A stretch of DNA of 64,000 bases, taken from NCBI GenBank assembly GCA_937924775.1, contig CALDUT010000018.1, positions 1-64,000 of the forward strand, written 5' to 3'. Shown one piece after another: positions 28,201 to 37,013 of the stretch. Under the pieces are notes generated by a model. It made no database searches and was not told the DNA's origin. It was given only the letters and a program-made list of their open reading frames with translations. This stretch comes from an uncultured Gemmata sp. Lineage in GTDB: Bacteria > Planctomycetota > Planctomycetia > Gemmatales > Gemmataceae. How positions within the stretch are numbered: the first letter of the stretch is position 1; each line of letters opens with the position of its first letter. The position numbers and the translations under genes are program-made.

Positions 28201-28916
28201 CTCAGGCATTGGCGCTTCTGACCAAAGAAAACACGGATTTGGTCAAGGAATACGAGAAAAACGACGCCCTGGCGATTCTCACCATCATCGCTTTGCAACT
28301 GGCTTTGGGGCAGATCGAAAATGCCAACGACCTGATCGCCAATAACGACAAACCAGAAAGCCTCAAAACGCTGGAAGCCCGCGGCTGGCTGGGGTTGTGG
28401 CAACAATTGAAGTACCACCAACACTTGCACGCTGGCCAATTCCAGCAAGCCGGGCAGTTGTGGGAAACGATAGCTGGAATCGGCATCGGCGAAGTGGCCA
28501 AACTGCAACCCTTGGGGCCTGACTTCGACAAGGACACGATCCTTCAGGTGATCGCTCAGGTATTCCAAACGCCCGACCCGGCCCGGCGGTTGGAATACAT
28601 GCTCCGCCCGGCAATTCCCCTGGTCCGTTCGCCGCTGCAACCGCTGTTGCTGTCTCAATGGTATGGTGAGTGGTTGTTGATCATCAACGTGATCCGCAAC
28701 AGTATTGCGGCGCAGTTGCAACGGGAAGCAGAATTTTTCTTCCGCCGGGGGATTGTGTCGCTGTTGGCAGCCGACATCCCCGCGGCCCAACGGCGGTTCG
28801 AGCAAACCCGCCGCAGCCCGCCGCCGGGGTGGGGCTTGTCCGAAATCGCCGCCACCGACGCCTTGGGTTATTTGGAACTGATGCAATTGGCTGAAACGCG
28901 AACGCGCCCCAAATGA
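25275..28916 (+). CDS. Very large polytopic membrane protein with helical-repeat C-terminus
   Basis: 1213 residues. A proline-rich N-terminal stretch with eight consecutive Pro (about 25-32) is followed by about ten membrane helices (about 85-455), beginning IAALVVVLAFASASFVA. The loop SDLWLHLAAGQRLLAG...YWPGSDPFSYTG resembles the first loop of GT-C-type membrane glycosyltransferases, but the acidic catalytic pair is not secure. The region after about 460 is soluble and mainly helical, with TPR-like stretches near 930-1200. It may couple an envelope polymer or lipid-sugar step to protein partners. A nitrilase gene follows 42 bases downstream, likely co-transcribed. Exact function unknown. Confidence 0.6.
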   Translation: MLGRLRSALRRAALAAEVVVKLTAPPPPPPPPSGEDPSGTPPGTPNDPNALPATGLDAGPVSEAPAEPAPSGPPAKPMVWPGWYPAIDSAIAALVVVLAFASASFVARNSDLWLHLAAGQRLLAGAYWPGSDPFSYTGTERAWVNHAWLTDVVFYLLYGGQGQIVVMVKALIVALAFAVMLAIRRPGWPLWPWAVVTGLAVLASAPQFTLRPYVVSMLFLAVTLLALFRGLPGVAPRRLPLVVAGVFWLWANSDAWFFLGPLTLVLLIVGELIHAKWLNSPNEAGAADNEPLGRLPNVATLAKALGLGVVACMLNPHHIRVWELPFELTGSTVAEADPRFRAFLLSPLNDLYMREAGLGYNLNGLAYLILLVGGAALLGFGYGRIRGSHVALWVGFAALSLKSIYAIPFFAIVAVPLVAAQLNAFSARAQLRSGNDPTSRLLLLGSSLGRVVSLVVVVLLCVATYPGWVHPEAANPAYMRRLAWGVEADPLLVKAAQQLQAWREAEKLPAAARGVVTNMELANYIAWFAPNEQVFFNARLNHHRPELADFVRLRQGLGLIARPDQKADLQEARDVLRKVKADYLAVSSSPLIDGGGLHARATELTARLYKNWTEWSPWYLDGRTVVFGWRPSAEAATPVFTQLRVDPVALAFTPRTPLREPELKQPLVAHSWADTFVNPVGLAPPGVAEALGWLLYREAPQQRQLIRANLTGPLVRLAGENTSPLHQFIHNLTWQVPPVDPSASNDAIDRRAIPLLAFWAARQAIVENSDHPDPYWALALALDEPQLPLSESERTLGRVIALRQCLSRMPPPEYYRPGQFQASPIEVALRLAETYLGPPLTRTNPATKKTEIAGFGGMLLGVEGLAELVGQVYVPDKQGNLSRVLLSRVGRVQGDVRFLAADAAHDIMKLAAAYGAVTVGNESAEDTKKRVEELNRLVKIAEDERLRAQRQFDQAAARSSKLPDLVSAALTAGLPAQALALLTKENTDLVKEYEKNDALAILTIIALQLALGQIENANDLIANNDKPESLKTLEARGWLGLWQQLKYHQHLHAGQFQQAGQLWETIAGIGIGEVAKLQPLGPDFDKDTILQVIAQVFQTPDPARRLEYMLRPAIPLVRSPLQPLLLSQWYGEWLLIINVIRNSIAAQLQREAEFFFRRGIVSLLAADIPAAQRRFEQTRRSPPPGWGLSEIAATDALGYLELMQLAETRTRPK

Positions 28917-28958
28917 ATGGGGGTAGAATCGCGAACTCAGCCGGGATGAGGGTTTTCG

Positions 28959-29822
28959 ATGGCAACGTGGACTGTGGCCGGCGTGCAGATGGATTGCACC
29001 CTCGGCGACATCGCTGGCAACCGGACGGCCATCATTCGCCGATTGCACGAATGTGCTGATCGCGGGGCGAAATTGGCTGTGTTCCCCGAGTGCATTCTGA
29101 CCGGCTATGGCTTCGCCTCGCGCGCCGCCGCACAGGCAGTGGCCGAACCCCTGCCCGGCCCCAGTACCGATGCCATTGCCACCGAATGCGCCCGCCTTGG
29201 CATCTGGACGGTCTTCGGGTTGCTGGAATCGGCCCCTGGGGATCAGTTGTTCAATGCGTGTGCCTTAGTGGGTCCTTCGGGTTTTGTGGCCGGGTATCGC
29301 AAGCTGCATCTGCCGTGCTTGGGGGCCGACCGCTTCACCGATCCTGGGGACCGGCCTTTCGCGGTTCACGATCTGGGCGGTTTGAAGCTCGGTATGAACA
29401 TCTGTTTTGATGGGAGTTTCCCGGAATCGGCCCGGATTCTCACATTGTTGGGAGCGGAATTGGTCGTCTTGCCAACGAATTGGGCCACGCCGGCACGGAC
29501 CATGGCTGAGTTGGTCTCCGCGGCCCGGGCGTGGGAGAACCACATCTACTATGTCGCGGTCAATCGCATTGGCGATGAAAGCGGGTTCCACTACATCGGC
29601 CTCAGCTCCGCCGCGGACTATTTGGGCCGTCTGCTGCACCGCTCGCCGGAAGATCGTGAAGACATTTTCTTTGTGGACGTGGACCCGGTGGCCGCTGCCA
29701 ACAAGCGGGTGGTTACTTGCGCCGGTGAATACGAGATCGACCGGGTGAATTGGCGGCGCCCGGAGTTCTATGGCCCGCTCACGGCCAATCCCGGCCTCTT
29801 CAAAGGCCATCGGAAGACCTGA
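28959..29822 (+). CDS. Carbon-nitrogen hydrolase (nitrilase superfamily)
   Basis: 287 residues, the normal size. The catalytic triad is visible: Glu44 in VFPEC, Lys115 in YRKLHLP and Cys149 in GMNICFDGSFPE. The family hydrolyses amide or nitrile C-N bonds by a Cys-acyl intermediate. The middle sequence PTNWATPARTMAELVSAARAWEN is typical of the amidase branches rather than of true nitrilases. Substrate not predictable. A TAGAAT box lies 30 bases before the ATG, so it could also have its own promoter. Confidence 0.85.
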   Translation: MATWTVAGVQMDCTLGDIAGNRTAIIRRLHECADRGAKLAVFPECILTGYGFASRAAAQAVAEPLPGPSTDAIATECARLGIWTVFGLLESAPGDQLFNACALVGPSGFVAGYRKLHLPCLGADRFTDPGDRPFAVHDLGGLKLGMNICFDGSFPESARILTLLGAELVVLPTNWATPARTMAELVSAARAWENHIYYVAVNRIGDESGFHYIGLSSAADYLGRLLHRSPEDREDIFFVDVDPVAAANKRVVTCAGEYEIDRVNWRRPEFYGPLTANPGLFKGHRKT

Positions 29823-29917
29823 CAATGCGCTGCCCTGAGCGTTCGCGAAAGGCTTGCGTGAGGAGTCTCGCGGCGAGGGTTTGTGAGTATTTGTTGCCGC
29901 GTGATTCCCGGCGCGAG

Positions 29918-30376
29918 CTATGATGCCGGTTGGCAGTGGGCTTTCTCGTAAGCGGCGACTTTCTCTGTCCGCCGGGTGTGGCGGCCGCCTTCAAATTCCG
30001 TCGATAGCCAGACCCGGATCATGCGTTCAATCTGTTCAGGACCGATCAGTTCGGCTCCCAGGCACAAGACGTTGGCATCGTTGTGGCGGCGGCACAGTTC
30101 GGCATCGAGAACGTCGCGGCAGTTGGCGGCGCGGACCCCGCAAACTTTGTTGGCAGCAATGCACATCCCATGCCCGGTGGCGCAGATGAGAATACCCCGT
30201 TGGACCTGCCCGCGGCTGACCGCTTCGGCCACCGGAATGGCATAATCGGGGAAATCGACGCCCGCGGGCGTGTTAGCCCCCAAATCGATCACTTCATGAC
30301 CCAGTTCCGTCAGAAGTGTGACGATCCGCTGCTTGACCGGTAAGCCGCGGTGATCGTTTCCGACCGCAACCTTCAT
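29918..30376 (-). CDS. rpiB: Ribose-5-phosphate isomerase B
   Basis: 152 residues with the ATG at 30376. Interconverts ribose 5-phosphate and ribulose 5-phosphate. Seen: MKVAVGNDHRG at the start with Asp8-His9, the phosphate-binding loop GILICATGHGMCIAANK with the catalytic Cys65, RAANCRD, and RRHNDANVLCLG with His99. The more usual loop is CGTGIGMSIAAN; the changes here are mild. Its ATG overlaps the stop of the upstream YrdC/phosphatase fusion (ATGA), so expression is coupled. Confidence 0.93.
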   Translation of the reverse strand: MKVAVGNDHRGLPVKQRIVTLLTELGHEVIDLGANTPAGVDFPDYAIPVAEAVSRGQVQRGILICATGHGMCIAANKVCGVRAANCRDVLDAELCRRHNDANVLCLGAELIGPEQIERMIRVWLSTEFEGGRHTRRTEKVAAYEKAHCQPAS

Positions 30377-31398
30377 GATGATTCTACCCATTCAGGTAAC
30401 AACCGCTCCAGATGGCGGAGGATGGTTTGGGCGCACTGGCGATAAACCGCCTGATCGGCGCCGATGGGGTCGTCGAGATCGCTCTGCTCGCACAACAGCC
30501 GCGGCGGCGGCCCCATGTTCGGATACCGCCGGGCCAGTGCGTGTAAATGGCTGTGCGTCATCACGATCACATCGTCGGCGGCCATCAACAATTGGGGATT
30601 GACCGGGCGGCTGCGATGGCCGCGCAGGTCGGCTCCGAACTCGGCGGCGGCGGCGATGGATTCCTCCGAAGCCGGGCTGCCGGCCAACGCCGCGACACCG
30701 GCGGAGAGAATCCAGAAACCGCGGGCCGGCAGTTCCTCCACGCGGCAGTGAAGCCGTTCGGCCAACAGCTTCTTGGCTAGCGCTTCTGCCAGAGGGCTGC
30801 GGCAGGTGTTTCCTGTGCAAACAAACAAAATAATCCGGGCGGCCAGTCGTTCGATTTCGGCCACGTCGAACACCCCAGGTTGCAGCAACTGCCAACCGCG
30901 GTCGTCGACACGAATCACAGTGGCCCCGGCGTCGAGTGGCCGTTGGCCAGCGTCAACCACCAATTCCGCCTGGTGGCCCAGCTTCTCCGCGGCGATGGCG
31001 GCCTGCGGGCAGTGCGTATCAGCGACCCACACCGAGCCCAGTTCCAGAAGCGCGGGGATAACCCCATCCAACAGCGGATGATCGGGGCAGCGGAACCGAT
31101 GCCAACCACGCGGGACACTCGGCAAAGGCAGTTCGAGAATAAGCGGAGCCGGCCAGGCACGCAGTATCAGTCGTTGGGCCGTGTGGGAAACGGTTGCCCC
31201 GGTGGCGGCAATGTCGTCGGGCCCCCACGCTAACTGGGCCGATTCTGGCAAATCCACCGCGACCCCAGCCTTCCACAACGCCAGATAGCCGTTATCCCCT
31301 GGCAGCACGGCCACGGCACCCGCCGTGAGGGTTTGCCGTGTCTGCGCTACCACTTCAGACGGATCGACGGTCGGGTTCCAGTCGATAACCGTCGGCAT
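30373..31398 (-). CDS. Fusion: degenerate YrdC/Sua5-like domain plus low-molecular-weight protein phosphatase
   Basis: 341 residues. The N-terminal half (about 1-183) follows the YrdC/Sua5 outline: AGAVAVLPGDNGY, WPAPLILELP, and GATVIRVDDRGWQLLQPG in place of the S-T-V-V segment. It lacks the Lys/Arg motif needed for threonylcarbamoyl-AMP synthesis and is shorter, so it is probably not catalytic. The C-terminal half (about 188-341) is a low-molecular-weight phosphatase with CTGNTCRS (Cys194, Arg200) and an acid loop DDPIG. In Bacillus, ywlC (Sua5), ywlE (protein-arginine phosphatase) and ywlF (RpiB) are adjacent genes; here the first two are fused and next to rpiB. Which phospho-residue it removes is unknown. 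Confidence 0.78.
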   Translation of the reverse strand: MPTVIDWNPTVDPSEVVAQTRQTLTAGAVAVLPGDNGYLALWKAGVAVDLPESAQLAWGPDDIAATGATVSHTAQRLILRAWPAPLILELPLPSVPRGWHRFRCPDHPLLDGVIPALLELGSVWVADTHCPQAAIAAEKLGHQAELVVDAGQRPLDAGATVIRVDDRGWQLLQPGVFDVAEIERLAARIILFVCTGNTCRSPLAEALAKKLLAERLHCRVEELPARGFWILSAGVAALAGSPASEESIAAAAEFGADLRGHRSRPVNPQLLMAADDVIVMTHSHLHALARRYPNMGPPPRLLCEQSDLDDPIGADQAVYRQCAQTILRHLERLLPEWVESS

Positions 31399-31588
31399 GG
31401 TGTGCGGTCTCCGTCACCGAGTGTTACAACACTAGCAATTTACGGGAAAGCCGCGATAAGAAACAGGGGCGAAGTGCCGAAGAACAAGCCCGGGAAACAC
31501 GGGCGCCAATGCGGTTACTCCTCAATTTCTCCCTCTCCGCCGTGGTCGTGAGGGAGCAGCCGCAGATAGAGAGGGTGAGGCGGTGTTG

Positions 31589-33820
31589 TCAGGGAATGCG
31601 GGTGAGTTTGCGTTTCACTTCCTCGAGGCGGCCGTCGCGGCGACCGCGTGACGACAGGCGGGCGTCGGCTTCGTACAGGGCGAGGGCTTTCTCCCAAGCG
31701 GCCTTAGCTTGGGCTTTGTCATCGAGGCGGAAGAGAACATCGCCGAGGTGGTCCCATACGACTGGATCGATGGCTCCACTGGGCAGAGCGGCGGCCCGTT
31801 CCAGCTGTACGCGAGCCTCGGCCAGTCGGCCGCGGCGGAACAACACCCAGCCGAGGCTATCGATGTAGGCAGCATTTTCCAGTTCCGCGCTGCCTGCTTT
31901 CCGGCGTTCGATGCGGTCGAGGGTGATGGCATGGCGAATGAGCCGTTCGGCTTCGTCGAGATGGCGGCCTTGATCGGCCAGATGGTAGCCCAGATCGTTG
32001 CAGGCGGCGGCATGGTCGGGGTCGTCGTCGAGGATGGCCCGTAGGAGTTTCTCGGCTTCCGCGTTCTTTTGGGCTCCCCAGTAGGCTCCTGCCTGAGCGT
32101 AGCGGAGGCGTTGCCGTTCTTCGAGCGTGTCGAATTCCTCCAGGAGTTTGTGGCCGTACTCGATGGCTTCGGACCAACGGCCCAGGACGCACAAGACCCG
32201 GTGTTTGCGCAAGCGCACGATCAGCCGGTTGGGATCGCCGGATTGGCGGATGGCCTGCTCGGCGGCTTCGAGAGCGGCCTGCGCGTGACCCTGTTCGGCC
32301 AGCGCCAACGCCAAGTGGTAGTGGAAGAGCAATTCGCCCACCGCCCGGGTAATGGCGCGGCTGCTCAGCGCTTCGCGGCAGGCCGCTTCGACTTCGCCGG
32401 GCTGCCCCCGTCGCCACAGAGCATCGAACAGGGCACTGTAGGCTTCGTAGAGGGAATTGTCCGGGGCGGTGCGGGTGGCTTGGCGGAATTGGAGAACGGC
32501 CAGTTCCAATTGCTGATGCCGCGCGGCGAGCGAACCGAGGAAGTAGTAGGTGGCGTGGTCGCGGCGGGTCCCATTTTTCAGATCATCGGCGGCCGCCCGG
32601 AGCAGTTCGGCAACACCGTGGGGTTCGTTTTCGAGGGCCACGGCGATGGCGCGGGCTTTCTCAGCGGCAAATTTCTTGGCGGCCGCGGTTTGTGGTGTTT
32701 CGGGCTTCTCTTTGTCCTTGTCTTTATCGTCCTTGAGAAGGACGAACGACCGATCGAGGTCTTTGATGATTTCCAAAGCGCGGCGATTGTCCAGATGGGA
32801 GCGGACGATAATCCCCAGCACGACCGGGTCGGTGGACACGGTGGTGAGGGTGGCGAACAATTCATCGGCGTGGCGGCGAGTGGTCGGTTCGCGGGCCATC
32901 TCGGAGGCGAGGACAGCAGCGAGCGGGTAGTTGGTTTTGTCCCGCAGGGCGTAGGTTTGCAAGGTGGGGATGATTTCTTCGTCGCGTTTGGCAGCTCGCA
33001 GTAAGCGGGCGAGTTGCTGATACGGTTCTGGGAACCGCGGTTGGAGCTTGAGGTAGGCTTCGAGTTGGCGAAGGGCCTCGGGAATGTCGCCTTGGGCTTC
33101 CCGGGCCGCGGCGCGGTGCCAGCTAAGCCGGGCGGCGCTGGCCGGATCGGCCACGGTCGGGCTAGCGTAGAGTTTGGCGGCGGCATCGAGGGCCTGGATG
33201 GAGTCGTTGGGTTTTTGGCGTTTGAGGAGGATACGGCCGAGCTGTTCGAGGCATTCCGCGGCGTGGGTATCGGCTTGTTTGGGGGTGAAGGCGAACGCAG
33301 CGATCACGGCGGCCCGCTGGGCCACAACGAGTTCTATGGCCTGGCGGACAGCGCGTTCGGCGGTGGCGAGGTCGCCGGCTTTCTCGCAGAGCCGGGCAAG
33401 GTCGCGGTAAATGGCGACCGCCTGCGCGGGTTGGACTTTCAGCGATGAACGTTTCACTAGGGATTGTGTGACGGCCAGGGCCTCGTGGGTGTCTCCCACA
33501 TCGAACAGCAACCGGGCCAGAAGAAGCGCGTTTTCGGCATCGTCGGGTTGCCGCTCCCAAACCTGGCGTGCTAGCCGCAGGGCCTGCGGTTCCCGGCCCA
33601 ATTGAACGTAGAGTTTCGCCAGTTCCTTCGGGGGGGCCGTGGCGTGCGGTTCCGTTTGCATAGCCGCTTCGAGCTGTTGCGCGGCACTCAGCCATCGGTC
33701 ACGCCGGAGGTTCCACAACGCAGTGCCGAATTGGGTGAGGGCGTGTTTGTGCGTTTCCGCGGCGCGGGCCGGTTCCGCGGATGGGCTCAGCAGCACGCTG
33801 ATGAACAATCCCGCGAACAT
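31589..33820 (-). CDS. Secreted TPR-repeat protein
   Basis: 743 residues from the ATG at 33820, chosen because it starts a signal peptide (MFAGLFISVLLSPSAEPARA). The mature protein consists of about ten or more TPR-like helical pairs. Clear examples are ALRLARQVWERQPDDAENAL, EALRQLEAYLKLQPRFPEPY, QLELAVLQFRQATRTAPDNS and EKLLRAILDDDPDHAAACND, the last followed by a Sel1/TPR-like LGYHLADQGRHLDEAERL. A Lys/Asp/Glu-rich low-complexity insert (KDDKDKDKEKPE) lies near residue 370. A periplasmic scaffold is likely. An in-frame 30-residue extension upstream has no signal character. Confidence 0.78.
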   Translation of the reverse strand: MFAGLFISVLLSPSAEPARAAETHKHALTQFGTALWNLRRDRWLSAAQQLEAAMQTEPHATAPPKELAKLYVQLGREPQALRLARQVWERQPDDAENALLLARLLFDVGDTHEALAVTQSLVKRSSLKVQPAQAVAIYRDLARLCEKAGDLATAERAVRQAIELVVAQRAAVIAAFAFTPKQADTHAAECLEQLGRILLKRQKPNDSIQALDAAAKLYASPTVADPASAARLSWHRAAAREAQGDIPEALRQLEAYLKLQPRFPEPYQQLARLLRAAKRDEEIIPTLQTYALRDKTNYPLAAVLASEMAREPTTRRHADELFATLTTVSTDPVVLGIIVRSHLDNRRALEIIKDLDRSFVLLKDDKDKDKEKPETPQTAAAKKFAAEKARAIAVALENEPHGVAELLRAAADDLKNGTRRDHATYYFLGSLAARHQQLELAVLQFRQATRTAPDNSLYEAYSALFDALWRRGQPGEVEAACREALSSRAITRAVGELLFHYHLALALAEQGHAQAALEAAEQAIRQSGDPNRLIVRLRKHRVLCVLGRWSEAIEYGHKLLEEFDTLEERQRLRYAQAGAYWGAQKNAEAEKLLRAILDDDPDHAAACNDLGYHLADQGRHLDEAERLIRHAITLDRIERRKAGSAELENAAYIDSLGWVLFRRGRLAEARVQLERAAALPSGAIDPVVWDHLGDVLFRLDDKAQAKAAWEKALALYEADARLSSRGRRDGRLEEVKRKLTRIP

Positions 33821-33965
33821 ACGGCCTCCCAAATTTCCAGCTACGGACAGTTGGCCCGATGATAGCGACCCGGGCTCCGGCTGCCAACGCGAAGATACAA
33901 CCTCTGCCACTCGCCATCTCGCCGGCCCACCAGCTGCGGTTGTCGCCCGGCCGCCATCGGCGTTG

Positions 33966-34466
33966 TCAGGCGGCGGCTTTCGCTAATAAGGCTTCAATCT
34001 CCTTCGCGAGACTTTCAGGTTTTGTCGAGCTGCCGTAACGGCCGACGACGTTTCCCTGGCGATCGACCAGAAACTTTGTGAAGTTCCATTTGATGCTGGT
34101 GGTGCCCAACGAACCAGGCGCGGCTTGTTTGAGATAGCGGTACAGGGGGTGAGTGTTCGACCCGTTGACGTCGATTTTCGCAAACAGGGGGAAGGTGACG
34201 TTGTATTTCGTGGTGCAAAAGGATCGGATTTCGTCGGCGGTACCCGGTTCTTGCCACAAAAACTGGTTGCAGGGGAACCCCAAGACGACAAAGCCGCGGT
34301 CTTTGTAGCGGCGGTAGAGTTCTTCCAGCCCGGCGTATTGCGGCGTGAAGCCGCATTTACTCGCAACATTGACAATCAGCATCACCTGGCCACGGTAGGG
34401 GGCCAGCGTGGTGGGGGTGCCGTCGAGGCAGACCACCGGGATGTCGTAGATGCTGGGAGCTTCCAT
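33966..34466 (-). CDS. Cys-type glutathione/thioredoxin peroxidase (GPx family)
   Basis: 166 residues. Reduces peroxides. The catalytic tetrad is complete: Cys38 in ASKCGFTPQY, Gln72 in LWQEPG, Trp127 and Asn128 in KWNF. Cys84 in SFCTTKYNVTFP is the resolving cysteine of the two-cysteine, thioredoxin-dependent subgroup, so thioredoxin is the probable reductant in spite of the name. It lacks a signal peptide and should be cytoplasmic. Downstream of the SAM hydrolase in the same direction (66 bases apart). Confidence 0.92.
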   Translation of the reverse strand: MEAPSIYDIPVVCLDGTPTTLAPYRGQVMLIVNVASKCGFTPQYAGLEELYRRYKDRGFVVLGFPCNQFLWQEPGTADEIRSFCTTKYNVTFPLFAKIDVNGSNTHPLYRYLKQAAPGSLGTTSIKWNFTKFLVDRQGNVVGRYGSSTKPESLAKEIEALLAKAAA

Positions 34467-34532
34467 GGACGTAACTCCTTGTTGCAGGGCGTGTTTATTG
34501 CTCGTCGGGCAGGCCGCTGGTGCCGGGCGGGA

Positions 34533-35312
34533 TCATTGCCATTCCCATTCTACGGTGGCTCCTTCGTCCACACCAATGGAACGGGCCGCATGGCCACTGA
34601 CTTCCGCAATTTCACAAAAGCCATCGCTGCTGGCCAGCCCCAGCCACTGGCCCGGCAGCCCCTCGGAATACGTGCGCACCCAGCGGACTACGCCCACGGG
34701 TTTGTTGTTGATAACCACTTTCACCAGGGTCGATGGCAGCGGCAATGCCGGGATATTCGTGATAATATTGCCGAAATCGTCGATGAATTGCACACTTCCC
34801 CGCCATAATCGTCCGTTGTTAACCGCATCGGCCAGGGGCAGCATAACGGGGTGGCTCAAAGCGGGCCCCATCTCCGCGGGGCGGACTCCGCGGCTCAGAT
34901 GAGCGGCCACCGGGGCGAAGATGTCGCGGCCGTGGAAGGTGGCGGAGGGAGTCGCAGTGCGCCAAAACCGCGGATCGGTGAGCTGATGGATAGTCGCTGG
35001 CCCCTGCCGTAGCACATGGGTGAAGATGCCGTTATCGGGGCCGACGAAATAGCGGCCGGCTTGTTCGATACATACGGCTGCCCGCGACGAACCAACGCCC
35101 GGATCGACCACGCACAGATGAATCGTTCCGGCCGGAAAGTATGGTGCCGCGGTACCCAGAAAGTAGCTGGCGTGTTGCAGATTCTGGGGGCGAATTTCGT
35201 GAGACAGGTCGATCAGGGTCGCGTGCGGATGGATCGACAGAATCACCCCTTTCATCACGGCAACGTAAGGAGCCGTGCGGCCAAAGTCCGTGGTGAGTGT
35301 GATGAGTGGCAT
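34533..35312 (-). CDS. DUF62 S-adenosyl-L-methionine hydrolase (adenosine-forming)
   Basis: 259 residues from the ATG at 35312; upstream in-frame sequence is not family-like. MPLITLTTDFG, CVVDPGVGSSR and TFHGRDIFAP define the DUF62/SAM hydroxide adenosyltransferase family, related to fluorinase. The water-activating triad Asp70, Arg77 and His127 is present at nearly the same numbering as in the Pyrococcus enzyme. The residues needed for halide in fluorinase are not apparent. Product would be adenosine and methionine. The physiological role of this family is poorly known. Confidence 0.87.
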   Translation of the reverse strand: MPLITLTTDFGRTAPYVAVMKGVILSIHPHATLIDLSHEIRPQNLQHASYFLGTAAPYFPAGTIHLCVVDPGVGSSRAAVCIEQAGRYFVGPDNGIFTHVLRQGPATIHQLTDPRFWRTATPSATFHGRDIFAPVAAHLSRGVRPAEMGPALSHPVMLPLADAVNNGRLWRGSVQFIDDFGNIITNIPALPLPSTLVKVVINNKPVGVVRWVRTYSEGLPGQWLGLASSDGFCEIAEVSGHAARSIGVDEGATVEWEWQ

Positions 35313-35526
35313 GAGCAAGTGGCAGGCCCCGGAGTTGCTATCGGCAGCGATCGAGGGGGGAACGAGCAGGGAATCCCGAGGTTCGCCCTCCCGCGGTCGC
35401 TTGGGCACAGTTACCGCGGCGAGGTCCAACGCACAATCGGGATGGCTGGCCGCCGCGGCGGCAACAACCTGTCAGGTGGCGGGCCAAGCCGGGTCGCCGA
35501 GTGAACCCCCGGTCTATTTGTCGGTT

Positions 35527-36849
35527 TTAGGGTTTTTTGGGCAGTTCTTTGTCTTTGGGGCGTTCTTTCGCTTCTTCGAGGTATTTGATGGCCCCGTCGA
35601 GCAGTCGGACCATCTCCTCAAGAGCGGTTTTTTCCGCGGTCAGGCGGATTTCGTCCTCTTTTTTGGCTTTGGCGAGTTCTAACTCTTTGGCCGCTAACTC
35701 TTTCTTGCGGGCATCGCGCATTTTCACCAAATGGGGAATGGCCGGCTTACCGGCGACGTTAAAGGATGTGATCACCTGAACGCAAGCAGCCACCTGCCCG
35801 AAGGGGGCATTCTCTTCTTCCATGACGCGGATGACGTCGGACAATTTGCGGGCGGCCAACTCGCCGATCAGACCAATCGCGGTCAGGGCTTGAATTTTGG
35901 CCGCGGGGTCGTTGCCGGTCAGGTAGTTGCTCAGAGCATCCAGATTGTCGTCATTGATTTCGCTGGGATCGAAGCGCATCAGCACCAGGCGAGCCCAGAT
36001 TTCCACCTGTTTGTCTCGTTCGGCACCGGGTTTTTTGCTCTTTGGATCGCCGACCCGGGCTTTCATGAAATCGACGATGGTTTTGGCGGATTTGGTGTCG
36101 ATGGCCGGCGGCGGACCATCGGGTGGCCGTTCCCCCTCCCACGGCGGGCCGAGGATCACCAGCGATTGCAACGCTTCGAGGCGTACCGCGGCGCTGACAT
36201 CTTTGGCCAGAATATCGGCCAGTGCGGTCAGCGCCCGCATGTTGGGACCTTTGGTTTCGTTCATGCCGATGCGGCCGAGAGCTTGGGCGATGCTGCGGCG
36301 AATTTCATACGATGGATCGCGGAGCGGTTCGCCAGTCAGTACGGTGATGGCCCCGCTGCCTTTGGGGCCGAACATGCCAATCGCTTGGACCGCGTGCATG
36401 CGGGTCGGACTGCCAGGTTGTCCTTTGCTGACGAAATCCACCAGCAGGCGGAGGGCTTCCTTGTTGTCGGCTTCTTTCTCGAACTGAATTTGCGCGACCG
36501 TGTTGATCACGGCGATACGCACGCCGGGGTCTTTTTCCGCGGTGAGCCGTTTGAGGAGCAATTGGCTGGCTTTTTCCTTCTGCGCCGGGGGGCCGAACAT
36601 CGGCAACGTCCGCACGGCGAATTCGCGGACCGTCGGGTCGCTATCTTCCATATCTTTCATCACGGCGTTGATATCTTTGCCGTTGATTTCCGTGGGCCAT
36701 TTGAATTCCGGCTGTTTGGGGGGTTGTTTGGACCCTGGGTCGGAAGAGCCGGGTTGTTGCGACTGGGTGGCATTCACCACAGCCACGGCTAAAAGCACGG
36801 CGGCCAAGCTGCGGGCGATGGTGGGCCGTCGAAGATCCAGCGGTTGCAT
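35527..36849 (-). CDS. Secreted HEAT-repeat protein with C-terminal coiled coil
   Basis: 440 residues: signal peptide (about 1-28, SLAAVLLAVAVVNATQ), Pro/Lys linker (30-50) and HEAT repeats (about 60-360) with DPTVREFAVRTL, DPGVRIAVINTV, DPSYEIRRSIAQALGRIG, SAAVRLEALQSLVILG and PAAKIQALTAIGLIGEL. The last 70 residues are Lys/Glu/Ala-rich (KKELAAKELELAKAKKEDE) and should form a coiled coil. Second of three HEAT proteins in this window, all different. Scaffold role inferred; no catalytic residues. Possibly co-transcribed with the SAM hydrolase 214 bases downstream. Confidence 0.75.
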   Translation of the reverse strand: MQPLDLRRPTIARSLAAVLLAVAVVNATQSQQPGSSDPGSKQPPKQPEFKWPTEINGKDINAVMKDMEDSDPTVREFAVRTLPMFGPPAQKEKASQLLLKRLTAEKDPGVRIAVINTVAQIQFEKEADNKEALRLLVDFVSKGQPGSPTRMHAVQAIGMFGPKGSGAITVLTGEPLRDPSYEIRRSIAQALGRIGMNETKGPNMRALTALADILAKDVSAAVRLEALQSLVILGPPWEGERPPDGPPPAIDTKSAKTIVDFMKARVGDPKSKKPGAERDKQVEIWARLVLMRFDPSEINDDNLDALSNYLTGNDPAAKIQALTAIGLIGELAARKLSDVIRVMEEENAPFGQVAACVQVITSFNVAGKPAIPHLVKMRDARKKELAAKELELAKAKKEDEIRLTAEKTALEEMVRLLDGAIKYLEEAKERPKDKELPKKP

Positions 36850-37013
36850 AGGAAATTCCTCGCGAATTCTGCCCTAATATCGCATAACGTTCAGCATAAC
36901 CGGAGTGTTGGCGCAGGAGCAACCCGGATTGGGCAACGGGATTCTTACCGCCTTCGGGGGTATAGGTCGGTAACATACCTATGCGGAGTTCCTACGCGGG
37001 TTGAGGAAAGGAA

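Noticed and set aside
34533-35312. Fluorinase/chlorinase
   Set aside because: The overall fold matches, but the Asp-Arg-His triad is that of the water-using DUF62 enzymes and no halide-site features are apparent.
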